A DNA stretch of 38,799 nucleotides from an uncultured Bacteroidales bacterium. GTDB taxonomy: Bacteria; Bacteroidota; Bacteroidia; Bacteroidales; GWA2-32-17. The notes below the pieces were generated by a model. The model saw only the letters and a list, made by a program, of their open reading frames with translations. It did no database searches and was not told the DNA's origin. The stretch covers positions 1 to 38,799 of the forward strand of contig CALGPK010000025.1 in NCBI GenBank assembly GCA_937960415.1, in the 5' to 3' direction. This document shows, piece by piece, positions 16,486 through 25,632 of this stretch. The stretch's first letter is position 1, and the number at the start of each line of letters is the position of its first letter. A program made the position numbers and the translations under genes.

Positions 16486-17133
16486 ATGAAAAAAATTAAC
16501 ATTTTAATTATCAGCGTATTGCTTGTGGCAATAGTTTCTTCTTGTACTTTCGAAAAGCGATTGTATCGCCCGGGATTTTATGTAGAAACGAATAGTTATC
16601 GAACATCAAAGAAACAACAAGAATTAACTACTATTCAAAAACAATCCATTGCAGAAAACAAAATAGATGTTTCTACATTTAGCTCTACGGTCGAAAATAA
16701 TGTAGCCATACAAACTAATTCTCAGGAATTAGGTGTTTCAAAGACAAGTTTAGAACCTGTATTTGCTTTAAACCATTCTGATAAAAAAGTTTCGACATGG
16801 CAACCATCTATTTATACATCGTACAAACAACGCATATCATCAATTATTAGCGAAAACAAAAAAGCATGGGAAGTCTATCAGGCTAACCCGCTAGCAAAAG
16901 GTGGTAAGAGTCAGATTGTAGCACTTTTGTTATGTTTCTTTTTGGGAATGTTAGGAATTCATAGTTTTTATCTGGGGAATAAACAAAAAGGTATCATACA
17001 GTTGGTGATGTTTTTGGTGGGATGGCTTACTTTTCTTTTTATTATTGGTTATCTAATATTAGCAGCTTTGGGAATTTGGGTGTTGATAGATTTCATTCGA
17101 ATTATTATTGGCGATTTAGGTCCGGGTTGGTAA
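16486..17133 (+). CDS. TM2 domain-containing lipoprotein
   Basis: This 215-residue protein starts with a lipoprotein signal (residues 1-20, lipobox VSSC, lipidated C20). The FEKRLYRPGFYVE segment after it resembles a motif common in Bacteroidota TM2 lipoproteins. A variable, Ser/Thr/Gln-rich middle follows (about residues 40-130). The C-terminal TM2 domain (about 138-205) has two hydrophobic helices and the GMLGIHSFYLGNKQKGIIQL core. The function of bacterial TM2 proteins is unknown. A lipid anchor plus two membrane helices implies retention in the inner membrane. It is followed after 55 bp by the putative porin gene. Confidence 0.85.
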   Translation: MKKINILIISVLLVAIVSSCTFEKRLYRPGFYVETNSYRTSKKQQELTTIQKQSIAENKIDVSTFSSTVENNVAIQTNSQELGVSKTSLEPVFALNHSDKKVSTWQPSIYTSYKQRISSIISENKKAWEVYQANPLAKGGKSQIVALLLCFFLGMLGIHSFYLGNKQKGIIQLVMFLVGWLTFLFIIGYLILAALGIWVLIDFIRIIIGDLGPGW

Positions 17134-17188
17134 TAAGTTAATTGGATTCTTTAGATTACTTTTGTAATTTTCTTACTATCTTCGCTGC

Positions 17189-18982
17189 ATGAAGATAGTA
17201 TTTTTTTTATTTTTTATTTGTTCTTATTCTCTTTTTTTAGCTCAAGATACTTTGTCTCCGAAAACGGTTTTTTTAAAAAAACACAACGATTTAATTGTCG
17301 ATACTATCAACGATACGCTCTTTTTTCATATACATCAGTACGAGGCAAACGTAAAAACTTTTGGCATAAGTACAGGTAATGGCATAAGCCCTTTTTACGA
17401 TTTTAGGAATGGCTATTTGCTTGCACAACCTTTTTGGTTATCGTCTTTTTCGTTCTACTATTCAAAAATACAACAACGCTACATACACACGCGTTATCCT
17501 TATACGCAATTGCGGTTGATAGCTAACACCAATCGCACGTTTAACGAAGAAATTGTAAGTGTATTACATAGTCAGAATATCAATAAAAAATGGAATATTT
17601 TATTTAATGGCGAGTCGAACAAACGCATTGGTAAAATTCCGCATCAGGAAAACCGATTTCATTACCTTTATGCCAGCACTAACTATCAAGGCAATCAATA
17701 TCAACTATGGGCAAACTATTATTATTCGCGTATTAAAACAAAAGAAAACGGTGGTGTTTCAAATCCGTCATTTCTAACCGATTCGTTGTTTCCTTATGAA
17801 AATGCTCAGGTATTTCTTACCCAGGCAGGCAACCGTTATACTATTCAACATGCCAGCATACAGCAACTCTTTACATTTTCTAAAGCAGATAGTACAAGTC
17901 ATCAATACAGATTCTGGTGGATTCAAAAGGTATCTTTCGACCGTGCTAAAAAAATTTATACCGATGTTATGCCCAATATTTCATTTTATCGAAATATATA
18001 CTACGATAGTCTGAAAACTTACGATTCATTATTTTACGAACAACAACGTTATTCTGTCGGGCTATTATTTGCAAACAGCGTCATCAATGGAACAGGTTTT
18101 CAATTCTTAATTAACAATTTGCAACAAAAGACATATACATATCAGCATTTGTCGTTACAAAGTGGATGGTCGGCAGATATCAATTTTACAAAGCAATTCG
18201 ACAAACAAACATTATTGTTCGATGCTTCGTATGGATTTTATGGTTATCTGAACAAGGCTTTTAAAGGGCAAATAATGAGCCTAAGGAAAGTTCAAATGTT
18301 TAAACAATGGAATTCGTGGATAACTTCTGTAATGATAGAAAAAAAGGAAACCGATATATTCTTGCAGCAGTTTTATACTAATCATTTTCGATGGAATAAA
18401 AACATTTCATATACCACTCAATATACAGCCGAAACTTATGTAACTCATCGTAACAACACACTAAAACTTTTTGTTCGACGGATAAACAATTTTGTTTGCT
18501 TTGACACGACCATTCAGCCTGTGGTTGTCAGTTCCGCAAATATTGCAGGCAGTGAATTATCTAAATTATTTCAGATAAGGAATGTTTTTACTTATCATAA
18601 AATTCTTGCTCAATGGCACAATAATTCTAATATACATTTACCCTGGCTTTCGGCGTACCATTCGTTGTACATTCAGCAGAAATTCTTTAAAAAAATACTA
18701 ACCATTCAATTGGGTGCCGATGTGTGGTATCATTCTACATATTCGGTACTTTCATATTCGCCGGTATTAAACACATTTTATCAATCAAATAATAGTGCCG
18801 AAGCAGGCTTCTATCCGGTTTGCAGTGTTTTTCTAAATGCAAGCCTAAAGCGTGCAAGATTTTTCGTTAAAATAGACCATCTCAATCATCAATGGAACAA
18901 AGCAAATTTCTTTTTAATAAACAAGTATCCCTTACCTCCACGCATGTTGAAGTTTGGAATATTCTGGAATTTTTACGATTAG
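17189..18982 (+). CDS. Bacteroidota putative porin (outer-membrane barrel)
   Basis: This 597-residue protein has a signal peptide (residues 1-19, cleaved after FLAQ). The rest is rich in aromatic residues and alternating strands, as in an outer-membrane barrel. The opening, with the NDTLFFHIHQYE segment and the FYDFRNGYLLAQPFW region, and the overall length resemble the 'putative porin' family of Bacteroidota (PF14121 as I recall it). No substrate is known for the family. Its stop codon overlaps that of the convergent atpG by four bases, so neither gene has room for its own downstream terminator. Confidence 0.82.
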   Translation: MKIVFFLFFICSYSLFLAQDTLSPKTVFLKKHNDLIVDTINDTLFFHIHQYEANVKTFGISTGNGISPFYDFRNGYLLAQPFWLSSFSFYYSKIQQRYIHTRYPYTQLRLIANTNRTFNEEIVSVLHSQNINKKWNILFNGESNKRIGKIPHQENRFHYLYASTNYQGNQYQLWANYYYSRIKTKENGGVSNPSFLTDSLFPYENAQVFLTQAGNRYTIQHASIQQLFTFSKADSTSHQYRFWWIQKVSFDRAKKIYTDVMPNISFYRNIYYDSLKTYDSLFYEQQRYSVGLLFANSVINGTGFQFLINNLQQKTYTYQHLSLQSGWSADINFTKQFDKQTLLFDASYGFYGYLNKAFKGQIMSLRKVQMFKQWNSWITSVMIEKKETDIFLQQFYTNHFRWNKNISYTTQYTAETYVTHRNNTLKLFVRRINNFVCFDTTIQPVVVSSANIAGSELSKLFQIRNVFTYHKILAQWHNNSNIHLPWLSAYHSLYIQQKFFKKILTIQLGADVWYHSTYSVLSYSPVLNTFYQSNNSAEAGFYPVCSVFLNASLKRARFFVKIDHLNHQWNKANFFLINKYPLPPRMLKFGIFWNFYD

Positions 18983-19869
18983 CCTTTTAGAGCATTAGCT
19001 CCGCTTACAATTTCGAGAATTTCTTTCGTAATAGCAGCCTGTCGTGCTTTATTGTAATTCAATCGCAGTTCGTACAGCATTTCGGTGGCGTTGTCGGTGG
19101 CTTTGTGCATAGCCGTCATGCGTGCACCGTGTTCGGCAGTAACGCTATCGAGCAAGATTTTAAACACCTGCGAACGTAAGCTAATAGGCAACATGTTGGT
19201 CAGTATTTCAACTTCGCTTGGTTCGAAAATATAATTCTTAATAAAGCCCTCTTCCGACGACTTCTTGTTTTCTGCTGGTGAAGGAATGGGCAAAAACTGC
19301 TCGTTGGTTATGATTTGCACAGCCGCATTTTTAAAGCGATTATAATAAAACTCAATGTGGCTATATAAACCAGCATCAAACATCTGCATCAACTCGTTGG
19401 CAAGTTCGCTTGCTTTTTCATAGGTGACGTTTTCGATATATTCGGTGTTATTTTTTATGATATGGTACGATTTATTTTTTAAATAATCGTAGCCCTTTTT
19501 ACCAATGCAATAAAGATGTACATTACCTTGTTCGTAAAGATTTTGATAATGTTCGTGAATGTAGTGTTGCAATTGGCGTACAAGATTTGAATTAAACGCA
19601 CCACACAAACCACGATTCGAAGTAACCAATACAATAAGCACCTTCGATAGTGGACGCGGTTTGATATAAGAAACTTCGATATCTTCGTGCAAAGTTGATG
19701 TAACTTCCGACATTATTTCCTGCATCTTGTTTACATAAGGTCGAAGTTTAATAATAGCATCTTGTGTTTTGCGTAGCTTGGCTGCCGAAACCATTTTCAT
19801 GGCGCTGGTTATTTGCCTTGTCGAAATAACTGACTGGATACGCAATCGTATATCTTTCAGGCTGGGCAT
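18979..19869 (-). CDS. atpG: ATP synthase gamma subunit
   Basis: The gamma subunit is the central rotor shaft of F1, coupling c-ring rotation to catalysis. The 296-residue protein has the diagnostic N-terminus (LKDIRLRIQSVISTRQITSAMKMV), the SNRGLCGAFN segment, and the C-terminal helix (ARMTAMHKATDNA...YNKARQAAITKEILEIVSGA). It is the last gene of the leftward atpBEFHAG operon, 5 bp after atpA. Its 3' end overlaps the convergent porin gene by four bases. Confidence 0.97.
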   Translation of the reverse strand: MPSLKDIRLRIQSVISTRQITSAMKMVSAAKLRKTQDAIIKLRPYVNKMQEIMSEVTSTLHEDIEVSYIKPRPLSKVLIVLVTSNRGLCGAFNSNLVRQLQHYIHEHYQNLYEQGNVHLYCIGKKGYDYLKNKSYHIIKNNTEYIENVTYEKASELANELMQMFDAGLYSHIEFYYNRFKNAAVQIITNEQFLPIPSPAENKKSSEEGFIKNYIFEPSEVEILTNMLPISLRSQVFKILLDSVTAEHGARMTAMHKATDNATEMLYELRLNYNKARQAAITKEILEIVSGANALKG

Positions 19870-19874
19870 AAAGC

Positions 19875-21458
19875 TTAATTTATTTTAAATTTAGCAGCAA
19901 CCTCTTTGGCACAACTATCGAGTATGTTCATAATCTGGTCGTCGATGTGACCTTTTTTAAGAGTTTCGAGTACTTCGGGATGTTTAGCTTTGAGGTATTC
20001 AATAAAATCTACTTCAAACTCTTTTACTTTCTTGATAGGAACATCGCGCAACAATCCTTTTGTGCCGCAATAAATAACAGCAATTTGCTCTTCTACCGGA
20101 ACGGGTGAATATTGTTTTTGCTTGAGTAATTCAACATTTTTGGCACCTTTGTCGAGAATGGCTTTGGTGGCAGCGTCAAGGTCGGAGCCAAATTTGGCAA
20201 ATGCTTCCAATTCGCGATATTGAGCCTGGTCTATTTTGAGTGTACCGGCTACTTTTTTCATGGCTTTAATTTGAGCATTTCCACCTACACGCGAAACGGA
20301 AATACCTACGTTAATAGCAGGGCGTACACCGGCATTAAACAAGTTCGACTCGAGGTATATCTGTCCGTCGGTGATGGAGATAACGTTGGTAGGGATATAT
20401 GCCGAAACATCGCCGGCTTGTGTTTCAATAATAGGCAAAGCAGTTAGCGAACCACCACCCTTTATCATATGGCGAATAGATTCGGGTATATCATTCATTT
20501 TACGGGCTACTTCGTCCGACTCGATGATTTTGGCTGCGCGTTCGAGTAATCGGGAATGCAAATAGAAAATATCGCCGGGGTAAGCCTCACGTCCGGGAGG
20601 ACGACGGAGCAACAGGGACACTTCGCGATACGAAACAGCTTGTTTAGATAAATCGTCATATATGATAAGTGCATGGCGTCCAGTATCACGGAAAAATTCG
20701 CCAATAGCACAACCTGCATAGGGAGCATAGAATTGCATAGCTGCTGGGTCGCTGGCCGTAGCTTCTACAATAACGGTGTAATCCATTGCACCATATTTTT
20801 CAAGAGTTTTAGCAATACTGGCTACGGTCGAACCTTTTTGACCAACAGCTACATAAATACAGTAAACAGGGTTGCCTTCTTCAAAATTTTTACGTTGATT
20901 GATAATAGTATCGATGGCTATGGCTGTTTTTCCCGTTTGACGATCGCCGATAATAAGCTCGCGCTGCCCACGTCCGATAGGTATCATGGCATCGATAGCT
21001 TTTATACCGGTTTGCAGAGGCTCTTTAACAGGCTGACGAAAAATAACACCGGGAGCTTTACGCTCAAATGGCATTTCGTACAATTCGCCAGAAATGGGAC
21101 CCTTTCCATCAAGAGGTTCGCCTATTGTATTTATTACTCGCCCCAGCAAGCCCATGCCAACCTTAATTGATGCGATGGTGTTGAGACGGCGTACCTTGTT
21201 GCCTTCGTGAATTCCTTCCGATGGTCCTAATAACACAATCCCTACATTATCCTCTTCAAGGTTGAGGGCAATACCTTTTACACCATTCTCAAACTCAACC
21301 ATCTCATTTGCCCTAACGTTGTTTAAACCATAGGCACGCACGATGCCATCGCCATCTTCAATAACATAGCCTATTTCGTTGTAATCTATTTCGGTTTTTA
21401 AACCCTGCAGCTGGGTTTTTAATAGTTGTGATATTTCACCAGGTTTTAAATCGGCCAT
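19875..21458 (-). CDS. atpA: ATP synthase alpha subunit
   Basis: This is the non-catalytic nucleotide-binding subunit of the F1 hexamer, 527 residues. The Walker A motif GDRQTGKT is at residues 171-178. The region [32 protein letters not shown] carries Walker B, and the family signature [14 protein letters not shown] follows. It lies 16 bp after atpH and 5 bp before atpG. The catalytic beta subunit gene (atpD) is not in the window, so a second locus must exist. Confidence 0.98.
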   Translation of the reverse strand: MADLKPGEISQLLKTQLQGLKTEIDYNEIGYVIEDGDGIVRAYGLNNVRANEMVEFENGVKGIALNLEEDNVGIVLLGPSEGIHEGNKVRRLNTIASIKVGMGLLGRVINTIGEPLDGKGPISGELYEMPFERKAPGVIFRQPVKEPLQTGIKAIDAMIPIGRGQRELIIGDRQTGKTAIAIDTIINQRKNFEEGNPVYCIYVAVGQKGSTVASIAKTLEKYGAMDYTVIVEATASDPAAMQFYAPYAGCAIGEFFRDTGRHALIIYDDLSKQAVSYREVSLLLRRPPGREAYPGDIFYLHSRLLERAAKIIESDEVARKMNDIPESIRHMIKGGGSLTALPIIETQAGDVSAYIPTNVISITDGQIYLESNLFNAGVRPAINVGISVSRVGGNAQIKAMKKVAGTLKIDQAQYRELEAFAKFGSDLDAATKAILDKGAKNVELLKQKQYSPVPVEEQIAVIYCGTKGLLRDVPIKKVKEFEVDFIEYLKAKHPEVLETLKKGHIDDQIMNILDSCAKEVAAKFKIN

Positions 21459-21474
21459 AGTTAAATTTGTTTTA

Positions 21475-22023
21475 TTACACCATAGATGTTTTTTCCAAAT
21501 TGATTTGTATTTTATTTAATTGATTTTTAATGCTACCATCGAATTCCATATCTTCTACCCTTAGAATAAAGCCACCTATAATATCAGGATTTTCTTCGTT
21601 TTTAATGTTAACTTGTTTTTTTAAAACAGGTTCGAGTTTTTGTTTAAATTCATGAATTAGATTATCGTCGAGTATTACTGCTGTAACTAAGGAAGCATCG
21701 ACTATATTATGATGTTGCTTGTACAATGTAAAAAAGTTGCGTATAATATCAAAAAGACGGTTTTCGCGTCGTTTTTCGGTCAAAAGATTTAAAAAATCGA
21801 ATGTTAACTTGCTGATGTATGGTTTAAAAAATTGTGAGATAAATTGTTTTTTTTCATGAGGATTATAAATGGGTGCATTCAAAAAGAATCGAAATTCTTG
21901 ATTGTCTTTAGTAATGGATAGAATAAGGGTGAAGTCGGAAAAAACTTGCTCAAGGCTTTGCTGTTCGAGTGCTGCAAGAAAGATTGCTTTGGCGTAACGT
22001 ACATTTACTTTGCTATAATTCAT
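21475..22023 (-). CDS. atpH: ATP synthase delta subunit
   Basis: The delta subunit sits on top of F1 and links it to the peripheral stalk. The 182-residue protein has the typical start ([16 protein letters not shown]), the helical N-terminal domain ([18 protein letters not shown]) and the C-terminal hallmark DPDIIGGF-like segment ([21 protein letters not shown]). Gene order with atpF 4 bp upstream and atpA 16 bp downstream confirms the assignment. Confidence 0.95.
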   Translation of the reverse strand: MNYSKVNVRYAKAIFLAALEQQSLEQVFSDFTLILSITKDNQEFRFFLNAPIYNPHEKKQFISQFFKPYISKLTFDFLNLLTEKRRENRLFDIIRNFFTLYKQHHNIVDASLVTAVILDDNLIHEFKQKLEPVLKKQVNIKNEENPDIIGGFILRVEDMEFDGSIKNQLNKIQINLEKTSMV

Positions 22024-22027
22024 ACAC

Positions 22028-22522
22028 TTAGTTTAATGTTAATTCGTCCAATAAGGTTTTAATATAAGCTTTTTGTTGCTCGTTATTTTGAAGTTCTTTG
22101 CGGACAATTTTTTCGGCAATGAGTACCGATAATTCGGCTATTTGATTTCGTATTTCGTTCATTGCCTGTATTTTTTGATTTTCGATAGCAAGTTTGCTTG
22201 CCGCAAAAACTTTTTCGGCTTCGATGGATGCCTGTTGTTTGGCTTCAGCAATAATTTTTTCTTTTATTTCGCGTGCCTCTTTAATAATATTATCGGCTTG
22301 TTTACGCGCTTCGGCAACAATTTGTTCGTTGTTGGCTTGCAGTTTTTGCATTTCGATGCGAGCATCCTGGGCTGCTTTTAAGGCTTTTTCGATACGTTCT
22401 TCGCGTTGTTTTAGAATGTTTAAAATTGGTTTCCATGCAAATTTTCTTAGAATCAGAAATACGATAGTAAAGGAAACCAGCATCCAGAAAACTAAACCTA
22501 TTCCGGGTGTTACTAGTGGCAT
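22028..22522 (-). CDS. atpF: ATP synthase b subunit
   Basis: The b subunit forms the peripheral stalk. I start it at the ATG at 22522 (164 residues), where the family's usual short hydrophilic N-terminus precedes the membrane segment (MPLVTPGIGLVFWMLVSFTIVFLIL). A longer in-frame start at 22654 would overlap atpE and add an atypical Cys-rich stretch. After the single membrane helix (about residues 8-26) the protein is a long charged coiled coil, with AWKPILNILKQREERI at its beginning. It lies 85 bp after atpE and 4 bp before atpH. Confidence 0.93.
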   Translation of the reverse strand: MPLVTPGIGLVFWMLVSFTIVFLILRKFAWKPILNILKQREERIEKALKAAQDARIEMQKLQANNEQIVAEARKQADNIIKEAREIKEKIIAEAKQQASIEAEKVFAASKLAIENQKIQAMNEIRNQIAELSVLIAEKIVRKELQNNEQQKAYIKTLLDELTLN

Positions 22523-22607
22523 ATTTATATCGTTTTTATGTAAAACATAGCAATTTTCAAAACAAGAGGCATACACAAGCCAAGCGCTTGTCTCTGCCTC
22601 GTTTTTC

Positions 22608-22877
<270 letters not shown>

Positions 22878-23993
22878 TTAGTGAGATTCTTCATGATGAT
22901 GTTCTTCGGTTGCCATACCAAAATAAATTGCCGAGAGCAGTGTAAAAACATAAGCCTGAATAAATGCAACCAATAATTCGAGTAAGGTCATAAATATGGC
23001 AAAGGTAACCGATAATATAGAAATACCAAAACCCCCAGCCCAATGCATAGAGCCAAAAATAAAAATAAGGCTAAAAAAACCAAGAGCAATAATGTGTCCT
23101 GCTGCAATATTAGCAAAAAGTCGCACCATCAATACAAAAGGTTTGGTAAATACGCCAATGAGTTCGATAATGGGCATAAGCGGAATGGGTATCTTGAGCC
23201 ACCATGGTACACCAGGGGCATTTATAATATGCATCCAGTACGTTTTATTGCCACTGAATGTTGTGATGATAAATGTAAACAAGGCCAATACCATGGTAAC
23301 GGCAATGTTGCCCGTAACATTTGCTCCGCCAGGAAAGATAGGAATTAAACCCAGCAAATTGGCAAAAAAGATAAAAAAGAAAACAGTAAGCAAATAGGGC
23401 AAAAATTTATTGGCTTTATGTCCGATGGATGGTACGGCTATATCGTCGCGGATAAATAATATTAGCGGTTCTATCCATGAAGCAATTTTTCGTGGCGGAG
23501 CATTGGGATTGTTGCGATAGTAAGAGGCAGCCGATAGAAATACCCATAACAGCAAAATTATTATTATAAAAATCTCCAATACGTTTTTCGTAATAGACAA
23601 ATCTAATGGCAAAGGAGCTGATTGGTCGATGTTGCCTTGTTCATCAACTTCTACAATTTTTCCTTTCATATCGCCTTCGGTAGCCAATGCTAAACCTTTG
23701 TAAGAACTGTGCCCATGATGGAATTTGCTCGACATGAAAACATGCCATTGCTGTTGTTTGTAACTATAAACAATAATGGGAAGTGGAATGCTGATATGTG
23801 TATGTCCAACGGTAGCAATGTGCCAGGAATGATCATCGAGAATATGGTCGATAATAAATTCGCCCGCATTAAATTTTTTTTCTGCAACAGGGTGATGTAT
23901 CGTTTCTTCTGTAGCAAAAGCATTTGTAATTAATAAAAAACTCCATACGAACAATATTAAAAGCAAAAGTCGTTGGTTAATGTTAATTATCAT
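22878..23993 (-). CDS. atpB: ATP synthase a subunit, long Bacteroidota form
   Basis: Subunit a forms the ion half-channels beside the c-ring. The 371-residue protein is about 100 longer than the E. coli protein because of an N-terminal extension (about residues 1-135). The extension has a signal-peptide-like helix (residues 9-26) and a His-rich segment (HSWHIATVGHTHIS, FHHGHSSY). The membrane part carries the essential Arg R291 in MVRLFANIAAGH. The tail ends in a His/Glu-rich segment. Long subunits a of this type are known in Bacteroidota; the role of the extension is not known to me. It heads the atp operon behind a near-consensus promoter. Confidence 0.95.
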   Translation of the reverse strand: MIININQRLLLLILFVWSFLLITNAFATEETIHHPVAEKKFNAGEFIIDHILDDHSWHIATVGHTHISIPLPIIVYSYKQQQWHVFMSSKFHHGHSSYKGLALATEGDMKGKIVEVDEQGNIDQSAPLPLDLSITKNVLEIFIIIILLLWVFLSAASYYRNNPNAPPRKIASWIEPLILFIRDDIAVPSIGHKANKFLPYLLTVFFFIFFANLLGLIPIFPGGANVTGNIAVTMVLALFTFIITTFSGNKTYWMHIINAPGVPWWLKIPIPLMPIIELIGVFTKPFVLMVRLFANIAAGHIIALGFFSLIFIFGSMHWAGGFGISILSVTFAIFMTLLELLVAFIQAYVFTLLSAIYFGMATEEHHHEESH

Positions 23994-24011
23994 GCAGTAT
24001 CAATTTGGCTC

Positions 24012-24043
24012 CAAAAATAATGACTTATCTTGTGAATTTCAAA
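24012..24043 (-). promoter_or_regulatory. Promoter of the atpBEFHAG operon
   Basis: On the minus strand TTTG (24040-24043), a 20-bp spacer and TATTTTTG (24012-24019) make a near-perfect Bacteroidota promoter. The -7 box ends 18 bp before the atpB ATG. Confidence 0.6.
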
Positions 24044-24080
24044 AAAAGTGGAAAAAATAATTAGTAGGAATTATTACTTT

Positions 24081-24102
24081 GCAATAGAGAATGTTATATT
24101 GC
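24081..24102. other. Small inverted repeat downstream of mqnA
   Basis: GCAATA (24081-24086) and TATTGC (24097-24102) form a 6-bp stem with a 10-base loop, just past the mqnA stop codon. No T-run follows on the minus strand, so it is at best a weak terminator. Confidence 0.25.
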
Positions 24103-24111
24103 ATAAAAAAA

Positions 24112-24852
24112 CTAAAATTGAAGTAATTCAAAAAATTTGATTAAACCAGATTTACAGTATTCATCAAATGTATAAATGATATTTTCGTTTAAATATCGAA
24201 GATAGTGTTCTTTAAGAGTTTCCTTATACAGGGATAATGAAAGTTCTTTATGTTCAATTCCCCATTGGAGCGATTTTTCGAAACGAGATAAAAAATCTTC
24301 GGAAATGGGAGTTGTTTTAGCCCAGCATGCAAAAACAAAAGGTAATTTGGTAAGTTTCCACCATTCGTAAGATAAATCATAAGTGTACGCAAAATGATGC
24401 GATAATTCCATAGCCCGGTCTCCAATAATAAGCCCTCCGGTTTCTCCCGATATTTGTTGCTCATACCCTGCTTTAGCGGCCAACAGTTCAACGTTTTTAT
24501 TCCAGTGATGTTTTAAGAGTATTTGTAATAACTTAACTGACGTAGTGGACTGATAATCGAGCCATATTTTTTTAATTTTTTCTATAGGTTCATTACCTAC
24601 CATCAGAACTGACTTAACATGTTGATGCGATGAAATACAATAGGATGTAATGATGATATCGTCAGGAAATTGTTGAAAACTTCCGATGGGTAATAAAACA
24701 ATATCGGCGTGTCGATGGTAAAAAGCTTCTGTGCAAAGCGATGGATAAAATGTTTGAATTTGATATTCTTTTTTGTTGAGGAATCCAGAGTTTTTTATGC
24801 CATAGATAAAAGGCAAGGTATTAATATAAGAAACGGCAGCGATTTTAATCAT
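24112..24852 (-). CDS. mqnA: Chorismate dehydratase (menaquinone synthesis, futalosine pathway)
   Basis: MqnA removes water from chorismate to give 3-enolpyruvylbenzoate, the first step of the futalosine route to menaquinone. The 246-residue protein has the family opening AVSYINTLPFIYG, the ADIVLLPIGSF segment and the GETGGLIIGDRAM region of the substrate pocket, in a periplasmic-binding-protein-like fold. It overlaps the upstream EI24 gene by 8 bp and ends the yidC-EI24-mqnA transcript. No other mqn gene is in the window. It implies a menaquinone-based respiratory chain. Confidence 0.9.
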   Translation of the reverse strand: MIKIAAVSYINTLPFIYGIKNSGFLNKKEYQIQTFYPSLCTEAFYHRHADIVLLPIGSFQQFPDDIIITSYCISSHQHVKSVLMVGNEPIEKIKKIWLDYQSTTSVKLLQILLKHHWNKNVELLAAKAGYEQQISGETGGLIIGDRAMELSHHFAYTYDLSYEWWKLTKLPFVFACWAKTTPISEDFLSRFEKSLQWGIEHKELSLSLYKETLKEHYLRYLNENIIYTFDEYCKSGLIKFFELLQF

Positions 24853-25630
24853 GTAACTTCATTTTTTCGACCGACATGGTTGCTGCAACTACAAGAAAAA
24901 ATGTCATAAACGGAGCCAGAAAACTACCTATAAAAGGGATTAAAAAAACGAGGTAATAGATCAATCCGAAACCAATTGTCAGCCCTTTATTTTTTCTAAC
25001 AATCATAATACTTTGATGAATAGTTAATTCTTTTCGTTCGAATGAATAATCGAGAAACGAAAAACCAAAAAAATAAGCATTGATAATAATGATAAGTAAA
25101 ATAGAAAATGGTGAGATAATCCAGCCAATAATTGGAATAAAGCTAATAATAATGATGCTAATAACCCAAAAAGTTTGCAGAAACATATTTCTTAATGATA
25201 GTTTTAGGCTTCTTACAATTTGCCGAATCCACACTTTGGCATTGAACGGATAAGATTTTCCAGTAATAATTTTTTCGGTTTTTTCCGACACATACGAAAG
25301 CGCCGGAGATAAGAGAATAAGTACTATGGTTGCACTAAAAAAATAAAAAATAAAAAAGAATAGTACTTTAAAGAGCAAAAACAAAATACCTTGCAATAAA
25401 AAAGTAATAGTTTTAAAAAACCAATGACTGGTATTCTGCAAGTCAAGAGATGCAAACAATAAGTTGGAAAAATAATAATATATGGAACTTTCTAAAAGAA
25501 ACATCAGATAAAGCAATAATACGAAAAAGGCAAAAGGAATAAGCAAAAACCATTTAAAATGTCGGAATGTGAAAGGAATGGATTTTAAAAATAAAATTAT
25601 GCTTTCCGAAAAAGCCTCTAAGAAGCTCAT
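24845..25630 (-). CDS. EI24/CysZ-like membrane protein
   Basis: This 261-residue, very hydrophobic protein has about five to six membrane segments. The pattern (FLKSIPFTFRHFKWFLLIPF at the start, then PALSYVSEKTEKIITGK and GWIISPFSILLIIIINAYFFGFSFLDYSFERK) matches the EI24 domain family. That family includes CysZ, a sulfate-uptake-related membrane protein. Whether this member moves sulfate is unknown. It starts 2 bp after yidC, whose product may insert it, and overlaps mqnA by 8 bp. Confidence 0.82.
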   Translation of the reverse strand: MSFLEAFSESIILFLKSIPFTFRHFKWFLLIPFAFFVLLLYLMFLLESSIYYYFSNLLFASLDLQNTSHWFFKTITFLLQGILFLLFKVLFFFIFYFFSATIVLILLSPALSYVSEKTEKIITGKSYPFNAKVWIRQIVRSLKLSLRNMFLQTFWVISIIIISFIPIIGWIISPFSILLIIIINAYFFGFSFLDYSFERKELTIHQSIMIVRKNKGLTIGFGLIYYLVFLIPFIGSFLAPFMTFFLVVAATMSVEKMKLHD

Positions 25631-25632
25631 GA

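Noticed and set aside
16413-16502. Longer N-terminus for the iron alcohol dehydrogenase
   Set aside because: The extra 30 residues are Lys/Phe-rich and not part of the family. They would start beyond the -7 box and overlap the divergent lipoprotein gene.
20673-21170. 165-codon plus-strand frame opposite atpA
   Set aside because: It lies fully antisense to a strongly conserved gene; its low-complexity translation looks like a shadow frame.
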